Assembly (NCBI RefSeq): GCF_012027425.1
Contig: NZ_SNUE01000006.1
Coordinates: forward strand, 62,001 to 126,000
From: Thermococcus sp. MV5
Lineage (GTDB): Archaea > Methanobacteriota_B > Thermococci > Thermococcales > Thermococcaceae
Reading direction: 5' to 3'
Length of the DNA: 64,000 nucleotides
Below, in pieces: positions 19,310 to 27,844 of this stretch. Made by a program: the position numbers and the translations under genes. The notes under the pieces were generated by a model. The model had not been told where the DNA came from. It was given only the letters and a program-made list of their open reading frames with translations, and ran no database searches. Each line of letters begins with the position of its first letter. Within the stretch, counting starts at the first letter, position 1.

Positions 19310-20527
19310 TCAGAAAACATTGATTTTGTCTTCCAATATCATTTTTTGGATTTTTGTTATGTTCGCTAACCACTCATCAGCTACCTCATATGCTTGCTTC
19401 TCAAATTGTTCTACTCTATAGCCGTTCTTTGGAATTATCTGAATACTTGCAACCAAGGGTTCATCAATGGGCTTTCCTATTTGGCTAAGAAGCCTTACAT
19501 AAACCTCTTGAACTCCATCAATTTGCTCCGCAATGTCTTTTGCAATCAAGTTAGCAAGAATATTATATATTTTACCTACGTGACTAACTGGGTTTTTCCC
19601 GGCTGCAGCCTCCATGCTCATGTGTCTGTTAGGAGAAATCAACCCATTTACCCTGTTTCCTCTTCCAACACTACCATCATCACCTGCTTCGGCACTTGTT
19701 CCAGTTACAGTTATGTAGTAGATGTCCTTCTCTGGGTCATCAGCCGTGTTGACATACACATTGACTTTTCTTTGGGTATATTGAGCAACAAGCTCCTTAA
19801 CAGCTCTGTATATGCCCTCCTTAACCTCTAAGTATTCTTGTGGGCTTTGGACTTCACTATCAACTATTGCAGCTGCTATTGTAAGGTCAATTTCATCTCC
19901 TTTTCTAAGGCCCATAACTTTGATATCTTCTCCAACAGCAGGCCATTCTTTCTTGAATTTCACGCTGTTTAACAACCTTTCAGTTTCAAGTACTATTTTC
20001 TCAGTTTCACTCAAAGGAGCATATCCCACACCAAATGAAGTATCATTAGAAAATGGAATCGGATTCTCCTTCACTTTATTAAAAACTCCAACTAAGTCAA
20101 CACTTCCTTGGCCAATTCTTGAATCAATCACTACATGATTGTCAACGTCCAAGTGTCTAACAGTTTTCCTAAGGTACTCCTTGGCCGCTTTAATCGCCAC
20201 TTCATGAACTGGGAACATTTCTCTGTCTACAAATTCAACAGCTCTACCAGAGAGGAGAATATATATTGGCTTTATAACCTCTCCGCCCCCGAATCTTGGG
20301 TATGCTCTTCCGCCAACCACTTCAACTTGATCTGTGTTGTGGTGAAGGATTATTCCATAGCGCTTTATGTACTCCCTTGAAAGTGCTCTGCTAACTGCCT
20401 CAGCAATTCCATCAGCTATACTGTCTGGGTGGCCCATTCCTTTTCTTTCTACAAGTTCTACCTTTTGCATCTCAACTGGAGTTCTCACAAGATCTTCAAC
20501 AACAATGTTTCTATTCTTCTCAACCAT
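19310..20527 (-). CDS. metK: S-adenosylmethionine synthetase, archaeal type
   Basis: Makes SAM from Met and ATP. It belongs to the archaeal MAT family (distinct from bacterial MetK), with [20 protein letters not shown] (about residues 25-44), [16 protein letters not shown] (about 62-77), [21 protein letters not shown] (about 270-290) and [13 protein letters not shown] (about 308-320). The ATG at 20527 with GAGGTGATGATC upstream gives 405 residues, as in Pyrococcus. Two ATGs slightly upstream overlap the ribosome site. The TATA box is at 20576-20585. Confidence 0.95.
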   Translation of the reverse strand: MVEKNRNIVVEDLVRTPVEMQKVELVERKGMGHPDSIADGIAEAVSRALSREYIKRYGIILHHNTDQVEVVGGRAYPRFGGGEVIKPIYILLSGRAVEFVDREMFPVHEVAIKAAKEYLRKTVRHLDVDNHVVIDSRIGQGSVDLVGVFNKVKENPIPFSNDTSFGVGYAPLSETEKIVLETERLLNSVKFKKEWPAVGEDIKVMGLRKGDEIDLTIAAAIVDSEVQSPQEYLEVKEGIYRAVKELVAQYTQRKVNVYVNTADDPEKDIYYITVTGTSAEAGDDGSVGRGNRVNGLISPNRHMSMEAAAGKNPVSHVGKIYNILANLIAKDIAEQIDGVQEVYVRLLSQIGKPIDEPLVASIQIIPKNGYRVEQFEKQAYEVADEWLANITKIQKMILEDKINVF

Positions 20528-20575
20528 GATCATCACCTCAAATGAACTCTTACGTGCATAGCTTTGAAGGTCCCT

Positions 20576-20627
20576 TTATATATCTTTCGGCATGATATTC
20601 ACCCAAATATATAACTGCTAGTTATAT
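20576..20627 (-). promoter_or_regulatory. metK promoter and upstream dyad
   Basis: The TATA box TATATAAA lies at 20576-20585 (minus strand). Further upstream is the dyad ATATAAC-TGCTA-GTTATAT (20609-20627), 7-bp arms around a 5-base centre. It lies between metK and the divergent H/ACA RNA gene, so it could serve either. Binding of a regulator is inference. Confidence 0.4.
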
Positions 20628-20671
20628 CAAAGACAAAAAGTTAAAATTCCAAGCAATAAAAATTAAATACG

Positions 20672-20828
20672 CATCCGACCCACCCGGTAGCCCGACCGAA
20701 GGAGCCCTAGGGTAGCTATGAATTCTGGGGACGATGCCGGGTGGACAGGGCTTGGTCTCCGGGATCACCCGAGATGGCCGAAAATGGCCCACAATGAAGG
20801 TGAGAGGATATACCAAGCCCACAACCGA
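20672..20828 (+). ncRNA. two-hairpin H/ACA guide RNA
   Basis: A GC-rich island in AT-rich DNA with two H/ACA units in tandem. Unit I has base stem CCACCCGG (20680-20687) pairing perfectly with CCGGGTGG (20737-20744), followed at once by ACA (20745-20747). Unit II has base stem GGGCTTGGT (20748-20756) with ACCAAGCCC (20812-20820), then ACA (20821-20823). Unit II also has an upper stem TCACC/GGTGA (20765-20769 and 20799-20803). Its pocket strands are 20757-20764 and 20804-20811, and GA/TGA elements of an L7Ae K-turn lie at 20771-20772 and 20795-20797. Such RNAs guide pseudouridylation of rRNA with Cbf5, Nop10, Gar1 and L7Ae. Ends are approximate. Confidence 0.85.
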
Positions 20829-20870
20829 AGGTTTTTATCCCATTACGTCAAAAACTTTTTGGTGGTGCTA

Positions 20871-21491
20871 ATGAACATTTCTGAGGTAATAAGAGAAATA
20901 CGGGAGGTTCTGGATAGAAAAGATGAAGTGCGAGAGAAAACGCTAAAACTCACCAGAGAGATTGTTCGCCTAAGTGGGGATTCCATAAAAGCACTTCATA
21001 GAGGAGAATTTAAAATTGCTGAGGAGAGATTGAAAAGAGTGGAAAAACTAGTTAATGAACTAAGAGAGATGCTTAAGGAACATAGAGATCTTTATTTTAC
21101 CGGATATGTGCAAAATGCTCATCAGGAATATGTAGAAGCAACTCTCCTCTATAACTATCTCTTAGGAAAAAATTTTCCCACACCCAAAGAGATTAAAGTT
21201 CCAGAGGCTGATTATGCTCTAGGGATTGGAGATTTTATAGGAGAGCTAAGGAGATATTTTCTTACATTATTGTTGAAAGGAGATTTAGAAAGAGCTCAAG
21301 AAGTCTATGATTTTATGGAAAAAATCTACAACGAGCTTGTTACACTAGAATACCCAAAAGGTCTAGTGAATATAAGACAAAAACAAGATCAGGCCCGATA
21401 TATCCTTGAGAAGACTCTTGAAGACTTAGCCCGAGCCAAGATAAACAAGGCTCTCGAGAAGAAACTCGAGGAGTGGAGAAATGAATCTTGA
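20871..21491 (+). CDS. translin family protein
   Basis: A 206-residue all-helical protein of the archaeal translin family (homologs of eukaryotic translin/TRAX, which bind and cut single-stranded RNA). Family marks are the N-terminal [20 protein letters not shown] (about residues 23-42), the central YTGY-like [19 protein letters not shown] (about 77-95) and [15 protein letters not shown] (about 112-126). The ATG at 20871 follows GGTGGTG at 20861-20867. The last 11 bases overlap the endonuclease V gene, so expression is coupled. Confidence 0.85.
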   Translation: MNISEVIREIREVLDRKDEVREKTLKLTREIVRLSGDSIKALHRGEFKIAEERLKRVEKLVNELREMLKEHRDLYFTGYVQNAHQEYVEATLLYNYLLGKNFPTPKEIKVPEADYALGIGDFIGELRRYFLTLLLKGDLERAQEVYDFMEKIYNELVTLEYPKGLVNIRQKQDQARYILEKTLEDLARAKINKALEKKLEEWRNES

Positions 21492-22044
21492 AAAAATTGC
21501 CAAAATCCAAAAAAGACTGGCAAAACGAATAGTGGAAACGCCCATAGATATTTCAAAAGTCAGAACCATCGCTGCAGTAGACGTTTCATACCGTAAGAAT
21601 AAAGCGAGAGGTGCTTTTGTTCTCTGCTCGTTTCCTTCATGTGAAGTTTTAAAAACAAAAACCATTGAAATTGAGGTTACTTTTCCTTATATTCCTACAT
21701 ATTTTTTCTTAAGAGAGACCCGACCAATCTTGATATTATTGAAAGGTGAAACATTTGATGTACTGCTTGTAGAAGGCCATGGAAAGGCCCATCCAAGAGA
21801 ATACGGACTAGCCTCTCACATTGGGCTTTTACTTAGAAAACCTACTATTGGAGTTGCAAAGAAACCCCTACATGGTATCAACAAGAACTTCATCAAAATT
21901 GGAAAAGCTTATGTAAGTGTTGGCAACTTAATCAACCTAGACTCTGCAAGAGAGATAATAACACTCATAAATGAAGGCGGTTATCCAAGGCCATTGAAAA
22001 TAGCAGATAAAATTTCCAAGGGTGCTGAAAATGGAAGAACTTAA
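21481..22044 (+). CDS. nfi: endonuclease V
   Basis: Cuts DNA (and in some lineages RNA) near deaminated bases, chiefly inosine. Visible motifs are AAVDVSY with the first catalytic Asp (about residues 31-37), [15 protein letters not shown] with the catalytic Glu (about 70-84), and [19 protein letters not shown] (about 100-118). In the last motif the usual Asp (FDGxG/VDGxG, D110 in the T. maritima enzyme) is replaced by Glu. At 187 residues it is slightly short. GAGGAGTGGAGAA precedes the ATG. It overlaps translin upstream and ribK downstream, forming one operon. Confidence 0.9.
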   Translation: MNLEKIAKIQKRLAKRIVETPIDISKVRTIAAVDVSYRKNKARGAFVLCSFPSCEVLKTKTIEIEVTFPYIPTYFFLRETRPILILLKGETFDVLLVEGHGKAHPREYGLASHIGLLLRKPTIGVAKKPLHGINKNFIKIGKAYVSVGNLINLDSAREIITLINEGGYPRPLKIADKISKGAENGRT

Positions 22045-22666
22045 ACTTATGATAACACTTGCAAAAAAAGGAGCTGTTGGAGAAAAAATCAAAGTAACAT
22101 TGAGAGAGCTTTCTAGAGAAGTTGATAGTTCGCCACAATCAGTTATGCGAAGACTTAACTCTCTCGAGAAAAAAGGCTATATAGTCAAAGAAACACTTGG
22201 AAAGAGAACATTCGTTGAGATATCTCACCATGGGCTACAATTTCTGGAATCCATTTTCGAAGACATAGGTAAGATCCTCTATGGGAATTATATCCTTGGG
22301 GAAGTGGTTTCTGGAGTTGGAGAAGGTAGATACTACGTAGAACAGTACAAAGACAGGATAAAGGAATACCTCGGGTTTGAACCTTATCCTGGGACGTTAA
22401 ATATCCTTGTAGTTTTTCCTAAGACTATCTACGATGCCCTTTATAATGTTGAACCCATAATAATACCTGGCTTCTCAAAAGGGGGAAGAACATTCGGAGA
22501 TGTGAAAGCTTATAAGGTAATGATAAATGGGATTAGTGGAGCAATAGTGGTTCCATCTAGAACAATTCACCCTCCAAGAGTTGCTGAGATTATTGCCCCC
22601 ATATGTCTTAGAGAAAAACTTAATTTGAAAGATGGATCTAAAGTTAAAGTGGAGGTTATAAAGTGA
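22031..22666 (+). CDS. ribK: CTP-dependent riboflavin kinase with N-terminal winged helix
   Basis: Phosphorylates riboflavin to FMN using CTP. An N-terminal winged helix ([23 protein letters not shown], about residues 22-45) precedes the archaeal RibK barrel, with [14 protein letters not shown] (about 92-105), [12 protein letters not shown] (about 118-129) and [14 protein letters not shown] (about 180-193). The ATG at 22031 has GGTGCTGAAA before it; a GTG three codons earlier overlaps that site. The helix-turn-helix may make it a transcription regulator of flavin genes as well, which is inference from its domain layout. Confidence 0.9.
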   Translation: MEELKLMITLAKKGAVGEKIKVTLRELSREVDSSPQSVMRRLNSLEKKGYIVKETLGKRTFVEISHHGLQFLESIFEDIGKILYGNYILGEVVSGVGEGRYYVEQYKDRIKEYLGFEPYPGTLNILVVFPKTIYDALYNVEPIIIPGFSKGGRTFGDVKAYKVMINGISGAIVVPSRTIHPPRVAEIIAPICLREKLNLKDGSKVKVEVIK

Positions 22667-23187
22667 AGAAAAGACTCCTTTCTTCCCTCGGGTACGGTGG
22701 AGCAGGCGTAACATTGAGTTTTTTATTGATAGTCCTTGTTTATCCACCATATACGCCAACAAGAACACTACTCCCAATCTATGGATTAGGATTATTCCTA
22801 GGTGGAGTTTTAGGAAGTTATAAAGGAAAACTAAATGCAAGTGGATATGCCTTTATAGTCGGCTTTCTCTTAACCTTAATTCTCCATTTGCTGTGGATTA
22901 AAACAGAGTTCTCGATGTTATATTCTTTTTCACTCTTGGTAATTGTAGTCTTTGTCATGGGGCTCGTATCAGCAGAAGACACTTTGGATGTCTCTATAGT
23001 TCCGTTTGCATATTTTGGTGGCTTTGTTTTGGCCAGTTTGATATTTATGAACTTTAATATGTATGAAATCAGTGGGGCAATCCAAAGTATAACTCTCACT
23101 GGAATCAGCGGTGCAGTGATTGCCACTGTAGTCATTCTTTTGAAGTCATTCCTTGAAAACACTGCAAGGCTTAGTAAGAAAATTTAA
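22663..23187 (+). CDS. polytopic membrane protein of unknown function
   Basis: A 174-residue protein with about five or six hydrophobic helices and short polar loops. It starts at the GTG overlapping the ribK stop (GTGA), with GGAGGTTATAA upstream, so it is the last gene of the translin-nfi-ribK run. No motif identifies a substrate. Being coupled to ribK it could concern flavin or its precursors, but there is no sequence evidence for that. Confidence 0.65.
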   Translation: MKKRLLSSLGYGGAGVTLSFLLIVLVYPPYTPTRTLLPIYGLGLFLGGVLGSYKGKLNASGYAFIVGFLLTLILHLLWIKTEFSMLYSFSLLVIVVFVMGLVSAEDTLDVSIVPFAYFGGFVLASLIFMNFNMYEISGAIQSITLTGISGAVIATVVILLKSFLENTARLSKKI

Positions 23188-23221
23188 AAGGATAAAGCTC
23201 CAATTCTAAATGGTGAGCAAC

Positions 23222-23431
23222 ATGGTAATGAGATTATCAAAGATTTATGGGAAGCAGATATACAATACCGCCGGATATTACATAGGTTACGTTGATGAAG
23301 TGCTTATTGAGATAGAAGCAGGTGGAGGCAAAATCCTTGCTTTAGGTCTCCCTGGAGAAAAAGTTGGGATCCCATATGAAAGAGTATCTGCTATTGGCGA
23401 TATAGTATTGATAGAAGCAAAGAAAGGTTAG
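23222..23431 (+). CDS. PRC-barrel domain protein
   Basis: A 69-residue single-domain protein with the PRC-barrel pattern: LSKIYGKQIYNTAGYYIGYV (about residues 4-23) then hydrophobic strands ending VGIPYERVSAIGDIVLIEA. Small stand-alone PRC-barrel proteins are common in archaea; some act in RNA processing or in division complexes (CdpB type). GGTGAG at 23212-23217 favours the ATG at 23222. The end overlaps the convergent DHH gene by 4 bases. Confidence 0.8.
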   Translation: MVMRLSKIYGKQIYNTAGYYIGYVDEVLIEIEAGGGKILALGLPGEKVGIPYERVSAIGDIVLIEAKKG

Positions 23432-24891
23432 GCCTCCTTTACATTTAGGGCTTCCAAAAACTTCTCTGTTATTGCTTCTTCTACTAATTTTAAGAGAGAA
23501 CTTTTGTCTTTAGCAAGTTTAAAGATCCCCAGTGGAATTCTAGCTCCTCCAGATTGGGGATGCCCCCCACCACTTCCTATATCTCCAAAGGCATCTTTTA
23601 AAACTCTTCCTACATTCACCCTAACGTCCCTTGTTCTTGCTGAAATTTCAATCCTATCGTCCACTATGCCAAATACAACTACTGTAGTAACTCCTTCAAG
23701 TCTAAGCAAAAAATCAGCAGATTCTGGAATAGCATCTCTATTCGTTATGAAGCCCACATTTGAGATAACAACATTCTTAAAGGCTTTTCTGTTTAAAATG
23801 GCTTTTGCCAATATCTCTGCAGTTTCTATCGAGATATCCGGATATTCTATCTTCTCCAAAATCTCATAATCCACTTTACCAGTCAAAAACTCAAGCGCCT
23901 CAAGGTCCGTGGTACTAAGTTTCGAAAACTTCTTTGTGTCTATATATATTCCATAAAACAAACTAGTCCCCAAGATGTTACTAACCTCCATGTTGAGGTT
24001 TTGGAGATATTCCGCCATTATAGAAGATGTAGAGTTAACATCAGATCGTATATCAATAAAAGTGGTTTTAGGAAGCTTTTCATCTAAGTTCTGAAGAAGT
24101 TGATGATGATCTATCAATATCTCTATTCTCTTCAGATCTTCGTCGTCTAGGATACTAAGATTCCCATTAGGCTGACAATCAACTAAAGCTATTGCAGAAT
24201 GTCGTTTAACTTCGTAAGACCCTAAAGAAACCTTTCTCATGTCTAAACCAAGCAGGTTTACAAACGCTCTATTCTCATGATGGGTTATTTCTCCCCCATA
24301 AACTATTGTGCTTCTGAGCCCCATGTTTTGAGCAATATACTGAAGAGCAGCGGCACTCGCCATCGCATCAGGATCCGGATTATCATGCATTACTATTAAA
24401 AGAGAATCAGTTTTTTGTTTTATTTCTGAGAGCTTTCTAGATAACAAGGTAGCATTTTTCTTTTTTCCAAGTCCTTTGACAGTATCGACTAATACTTTAA
24501 TAGTGGCTACCCTTGGAGAAATCGCATAATCAATTTTGACATCAGTTTCGAACTCTTCCTTTATCTGGGAAATAACATCATCTACAGTGATCTCATCTGG
24601 TAGCAGAACAAGTATTGGAACTTCAGAATTGTTATTTCTTATAGCTTGAATTGTCCTTTTTACCTTAGTGATGTCCATAGTAGTAATTATCACAAGGTCT
24701 ACTTTTTCAATTCCAGCTTTTAAGAGTGAGGCAGTGTAAGAGAAATCACCATGAATTACATGAAATCCACTTTCACTGAGAGATTTTGCCCGAATTTCAT
24801 CTTGTTCAATTATAATAACCTCGAATTCGCCCTTTAGGGCCTGAGCAACATTCCTTCCGATGGTTCCCCCACCCAGTATCAACACCCTCAT
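23428..24891 (-). CDS. Rossmann (TrkA-N) and DHH/DHHA1 phosphoesterase fusion
   Basis: A 487-residue fusion. Residues 1-130 form a TrkA-N/RCK-type NAD-binding domain (LILGGGTIGRNVAQAL, then VDLVIITTMD). Residues 165-320 form a DHH domain with MHDNPDPDAMASAAAL (about 168-183), VDCQPNG (about 238) and IDHHQ (about 261). The C-terminal DHHA1 domain has GDIGSGGGHPQSGGAR (about 440-455). DHH/DHHA1 enzymes hydrolyse oligoribonucleotides, pAp or cyclic di-AMP. With an RCK-like sensor domain, a nucleotide-signal link to ion status is plausible but inferred. The start ATG has GGTGAGCGCC upstream. Confidence 0.85.
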   Translation of the reverse strand: MRVLILGGGTIGRNVAQALKGEFEVIIIEQDEIRAKSLSESGFHVIHGDFSYTASLLKAGIEKVDLVIITTMDITKVKRTIQAIRNNNSEVPILVLLPDEITVDDVISQIKEEFETDVKIDYAISPRVATIKVLVDTVKGLGKKKNATLLSRKLSEIKQKTDSLLIVMHDNPDPDAMASAAALQYIAQNMGLRSTIVYGGEITHHENRAFVNLLGLDMRKVSLGSYEVKRHSAIALVDCQPNGNLSILDDEDLKRIEILIDHHQLLQNLDEKLPKTTFIDIRSDVNSTSSIMAEYLQNLNMEVSNILGTSLFYGIYIDTKKFSKLSTTDLEALEFLTGKVDYEILEKIEYPDISIETAEILAKAILNRKAFKNVVISNVGFITNRDAIPESADFLLRLEGVTTVVVFGIVDDRIEISARTRDVRVNVGRVLKDAFGDIGSGGGHPQSGGARIPLGIFKLAKDKSSLLKLVEEAITEKFLEALNVKEA

Positions 24892-25003
24892 GGCGCTCAC
24901 CTAAGGACAACAATGCTTAAATATATGCTTGAATGGAACTTAATAGTAGAGGTCTCTTTAACCTTTATTCGGTTTTTGATATATATATCTAATGGTGGTG
25001 AAA

Positions 25004-26698
25004 ATGCAACTTCCAAGAATCACACCAATAGAAGAAAACATTGTATGTACAAAAAAAGGCGAGATTTCAGAATTAGTCCACAATACATTGTCTAATCAAG
25101 AATTTAGCGGAGTATTTCTGAAAATATTTGCAAAGGATGACACTGAGAAATACTACGTCACATTATTGATGGACAAGCGAAAACTTTTGGCTTCTAAAGT
25201 GTCACTCCTCTCTTCAAAGACTGAAGTAATCGGAGATGAGAGTTTAAAAATATTAAAAAGGATTGTAAACTACCCATTGGTCGTTGATATATATGGATTA
25301 GATGAAATAGAGCTGAAAATTTCAATAACAGATAACCTAGACATATACAATGCCACTCCAAAAATTGAAATCGACAAGATTTTTGAAGAAACTATTGTTG
25401 AAAATAAGGAACTTGCCAAGAAAGAAAAAATTTTGGAAAAGGTTCTCAAGAAAAAAGAAGTAAAAAAGAAAGAACCGAAGCCCCCCTCCACAGTTGAAGA
25501 AAAAGTATTACCTAAAAAAGAAAAGGCCTCTAAAAAATCGCCCAAACCAAAAAAGAGAAAGAAAACTCTCGAACCTGAAATTACAGTAGAAATAATTGGT
25601 GGTGAGATCTTTAGACCTATTCTCGAGGAATATACAGAAGAAGTTTTGAAAGAAGTTCAAACACTCGATGGGGTATCTCCACAGAAGGTTAAAATAACTG
25701 GAGAAGTAGGCTCAGGAGTTATATATCTCCACGTAGAGTTCTATGGAATCAGTGAAGAAGAGCCAAATACTAGGCAGATGTCCGAAAGAAGAATATTATA
25801 CTTCATCAACAAACATCTTCCAATAATCTGGAGAAAGGCTGGACTTAAGCCAATTCTAAGCGGTGCACAAGCAAAAATAACTGGACCGGGGGAGTCTTTT
25901 GAAGATGAAAAGAAAGCTTTAGAAAGTAAGAAGAAAATCGCTCCTCGTAAAATTGAGAGCAATATCTCAGTTGAAGCTCATGAAAGCATTAAGCCCTATT
26001 TCTCCACATATGCCAAGGCAATCCTCCAAGATATACAGAATGCAGGAATTGATGTAGAGAAAATGCACCTCGATATAAAAGGAAGAAGTGAACATGAGAT
26101 CAATCTAACACTTTGGGGTAAAGCTCCAGGTAAGACTCATGCACAAGCAAGAAGCATAGTAGAAAGCATCCTGAAAACTCATGCAAAAGAGATTTCCAAA
26201 GCTCTAAACAAATACATTACAGTTCACCGAGTAGAAATTAATCTAGAGGAAACTGAGGGGGAAGTTTCAGAAAGTGTAAAACAAATACTCTCAAAGAAAG
26301 AAGAGTTAGAAAAGGAAATAGAAAAACTGCTTAAGGAAGTGGGTGTTGATGAACTTTCCTCTTTAACCGAAGAAAAAAGGAGAGAAATCAAAGAGAGCTT
26401 AATAAAGCCTAAAGTCGAACCAGCGATAGAGGCCTTAAGAAGGCGGCTACAAAACATGTTTAAGGATCTTCCAAATTCCGTATTCAGATGGATGCGATTG
26501 GATTGGGAACTTCATAGAAATGAGGTCTTAATAACTTTAGAGGCAAGCTTTGACAAAAGAGGAAGTCTAATAGGGGTAGTCTCAGATGACAGAATAATAG
26601 AGGATGCCACTCAAGTATTAAACAGGGCTGTCCAAGAAATCTCCAAAGAACACAACGTACCAATCAAAATCAAAAATATAAATATAAACGTCAGGTAA
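25004..26698 (+). CDS. conserved archaeal protein, DUF2226-like
   Basis: About 564 residues. The N-terminal 150 residues (MQLPRITPIEENIVCTKKGE onward) resemble DUF2226, known only from archaea. A highly charged Lys/Glu/Pro linker follows (about 130-190), then two similar alpha/beta repeats (ITVEIIGGEIFRPILEEYTE at about 192 and ISVEAHESIKPYFSTYAKAI at about 330). A coiled-coil stretch lies at about 425-470, and a final domain ends in NININVR. The function is unknown; the soluble, repeated architecture suggests a scaffold or adaptor. GGTGGTGAAA before the ATG at 25004 sets the start. Its 3' end overlaps the antisense C/D RNA. Confidence 0.65.
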   Translation: MQLPRITPIEENIVCTKKGEISELVHNTLSNQEFSGVFLKIFAKDDTEKYYVTLLMDKRKLLASKVSLLSSKTEVIGDESLKILKRIVNYPLVVDIYGLDEIELKISITDNLDIYNATPKIEIDKIFEETIVENKELAKKEKILEKVLKKKEVKKKEPKPPSTVEEKVLPKKEKASKKSPKPKKRKKTLEPEITVEIIGGEIFRPILEEYTEEVLKEVQTLDGVSPQKVKITGEVGSGVIYLHVEFYGISEEEPNTRQMSERRILYFINKHLPIIWRKAGLKPILSGAQAKITGPGESFEDEKKALESKKKIAPRKIESNISVEAHESIKPYFSTYAKAILQDIQNAGIDVEKMHLDIKGRSEHEINLTLWGKAPGKTHAQARSIVESILKTHAKEISKALNKYITVHRVEINLEETEGEVSESVKQILSKKEELEKEIEKLLKEVGVDELSSLTEEKRREIKESLIKPKVEPAIEALRRRLQNMFKDLPNSVFRWMRLDWELHRNEVLITLEASFDKRGSLIGVVSDDRIIEDATQVLNRAVQEISKEHNVPIKIKNININVR

Positions 26699-26758
26699 AC
26701 TCAGTACTCAAGATCTTCATCATAGCAATGCTCAGGTTTGCCGAGCTCATCACTACCT
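26693..26758 (-). ncRNA. C/D box guide RNA (2'-O-methylation)
   Basis: All four boxes are perfect on the minus strand. C box is GTGATGA (26753-26747), followed by an 11-base guide (26746-26736) and D' box CTGA (26735-26732). An 8-base spacer leads to C' box ATGATGA (26723-26717), then a 12-base guide (26716-26705) and D box CTGA (26704-26701). AGGTA (26758-26754) and TACCT (26697-26693) can close a terminal stem. Spacing is exactly that of archaeal C/D sRNAs that work with L7Ae, Nop5 and fibrillarin. By the D+5 rule the D' guide targets G in GTTTGCCGAGC and the D guide targets the fifth base, C, of TACTCAAGATCT. It overlaps the end of the upstream convergent gene. Confidence 0.9.
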
Positions 26759-26897
26759 AAATTTTACTTTTTTGAGTTTTTAAGTTCTCTGTTTTGACAT
26801 TTTCCCTGTCCTAAATAAGATGCTTTTAGGTGGTAGAGTTCTATCAAATCTTTTTCGAAACATTAAGTTTTTAAACTGATTTATTCTCTCCAAACAC

Positions 26898-27764
26898 ATG
26901 AACATCCTCTTCGGAGCATTGCTGGCATTAGTCGCTGCATTTGGCTGGGGAACTTCATCAGTTCTAATTAAAGTTGGAATGAAAAAGAAGAGCGCCATTA
27001 CCGTGAATATTATAAGATTATATATAACAGTACTTTCCTATCTAGTTCTATTCATATTTACAGGGAGTTATAGAGAGATAGTCAACCTTTCATGGAAGCT
27101 TATTCTAGTAGCATTCATTTCAGGTCAATTTGGATTTGTTGTAGGAGATTACTTCTATTTTAGCGCCCTCAGAATTATGGGAGTTTCACGGACAGTCCCT
27201 ATAACCTCTTCGTATCCCCTTTGGACAATATTATGGACATGGTTATTCCTTGGAAGGCAAATAAATATTCAGATCGTTCTTGGAGCCTTTCTTGTCTTCC
27301 TAGCTATTATCATTGTGAGAAAGGGAGAAATTGAGGAACATTTAAACCCAAAGGGATTTATCTTTGCACTTTTAGCCCCCATATCTTGGAGCATTGCTAT
27401 AGTGCTGTTAGATTTTCTTTCCTCTCAAGTCTCCCCTATTTCCCTTGCCGGAATCAGACTTGCCTTTGCAGCTATGGGAATTACCCTCTTTCTACCTAAA
27501 TACTCCACGGAATTAAAAGAAGTCACAAAGAATGAAATAGTCCTTTTATCAGCAGCAGCGCTTTTGGGGCTCATAATAGGTCAATATGCGTTTGTAAAGT
27601 CAGTAAGTTTAGTTGGTTCGCAAATATCTGCTCCAGTAAGTGCTATTAATCCAATAATCTCTTCTGCTCTTGCAATGGCACTTCTAAAGGAACCACCAAA
27701 TAGAAAGATCATCTTAGGATTAATCTTAGCTGTCACAGGTGTTATCCTAATAACGACAGCGTAA
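26898..27764 (+). CDS. DMT superfamily (EamA) transporter
   Basis: A 288-residue permease with ten predicted helices in two EamA repeats (about residues 3-138 and 150-286). The second repeat has the conserved pattern ISAPVSAINPIISSALAMALLKEPP (about 246-270). The substrate is unknown; family members export metabolites or amino acids. A TATA-like GTTTTTAAAC (about 26868-26877) lies close to the ATG, suggesting a leaderless message. Confidence 0.85.
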   Translation: MNILFGALLALVAAFGWGTSSVLIKVGMKKKSAITVNIIRLYITVLSYLVLFIFTGSYREIVNLSWKLILVAFISGQFGFVVGDYFYFSALRIMGVSRTVPITSSYPLWTILWTWLFLGRQINIQIVLGAFLVFLAIIIVRKGEIEEHLNPKGFIFALLAPISWSIAIVLLDFLSSQVSPISLAGIRLAFAAMGITLFLPKYSTELKEVTKNEIVLLSAAALLGLIIGQYAFVKSVSLVGSQISAPVSAINPIISSALAMALLKEPPNRKIILGLILAVTGVILITTA

Positions 27765-27844
27765 CAATCATCACACACAAGGAGGTAGTTTCAAGAAAAA
27801 AAGAGTAAAGAATTTAACCTCTTATGATTATCTTTTAATGCCGA

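Noticed and set aside
20718-20870. N-terminal extension of the translin frame
   Set aside because: The extension reads through the H/ACA RNA; the ATG at 20871 with GGTGGTG upstream is the natural start.
26701-26760. Short minus-strand protein-like tail (GSDELGKPEHCYDEDLEY)
   Set aside because: The same bases form a C/D guide RNA with four perfect boxes at exact spacing, which explains them better than a coding remnant without a start.
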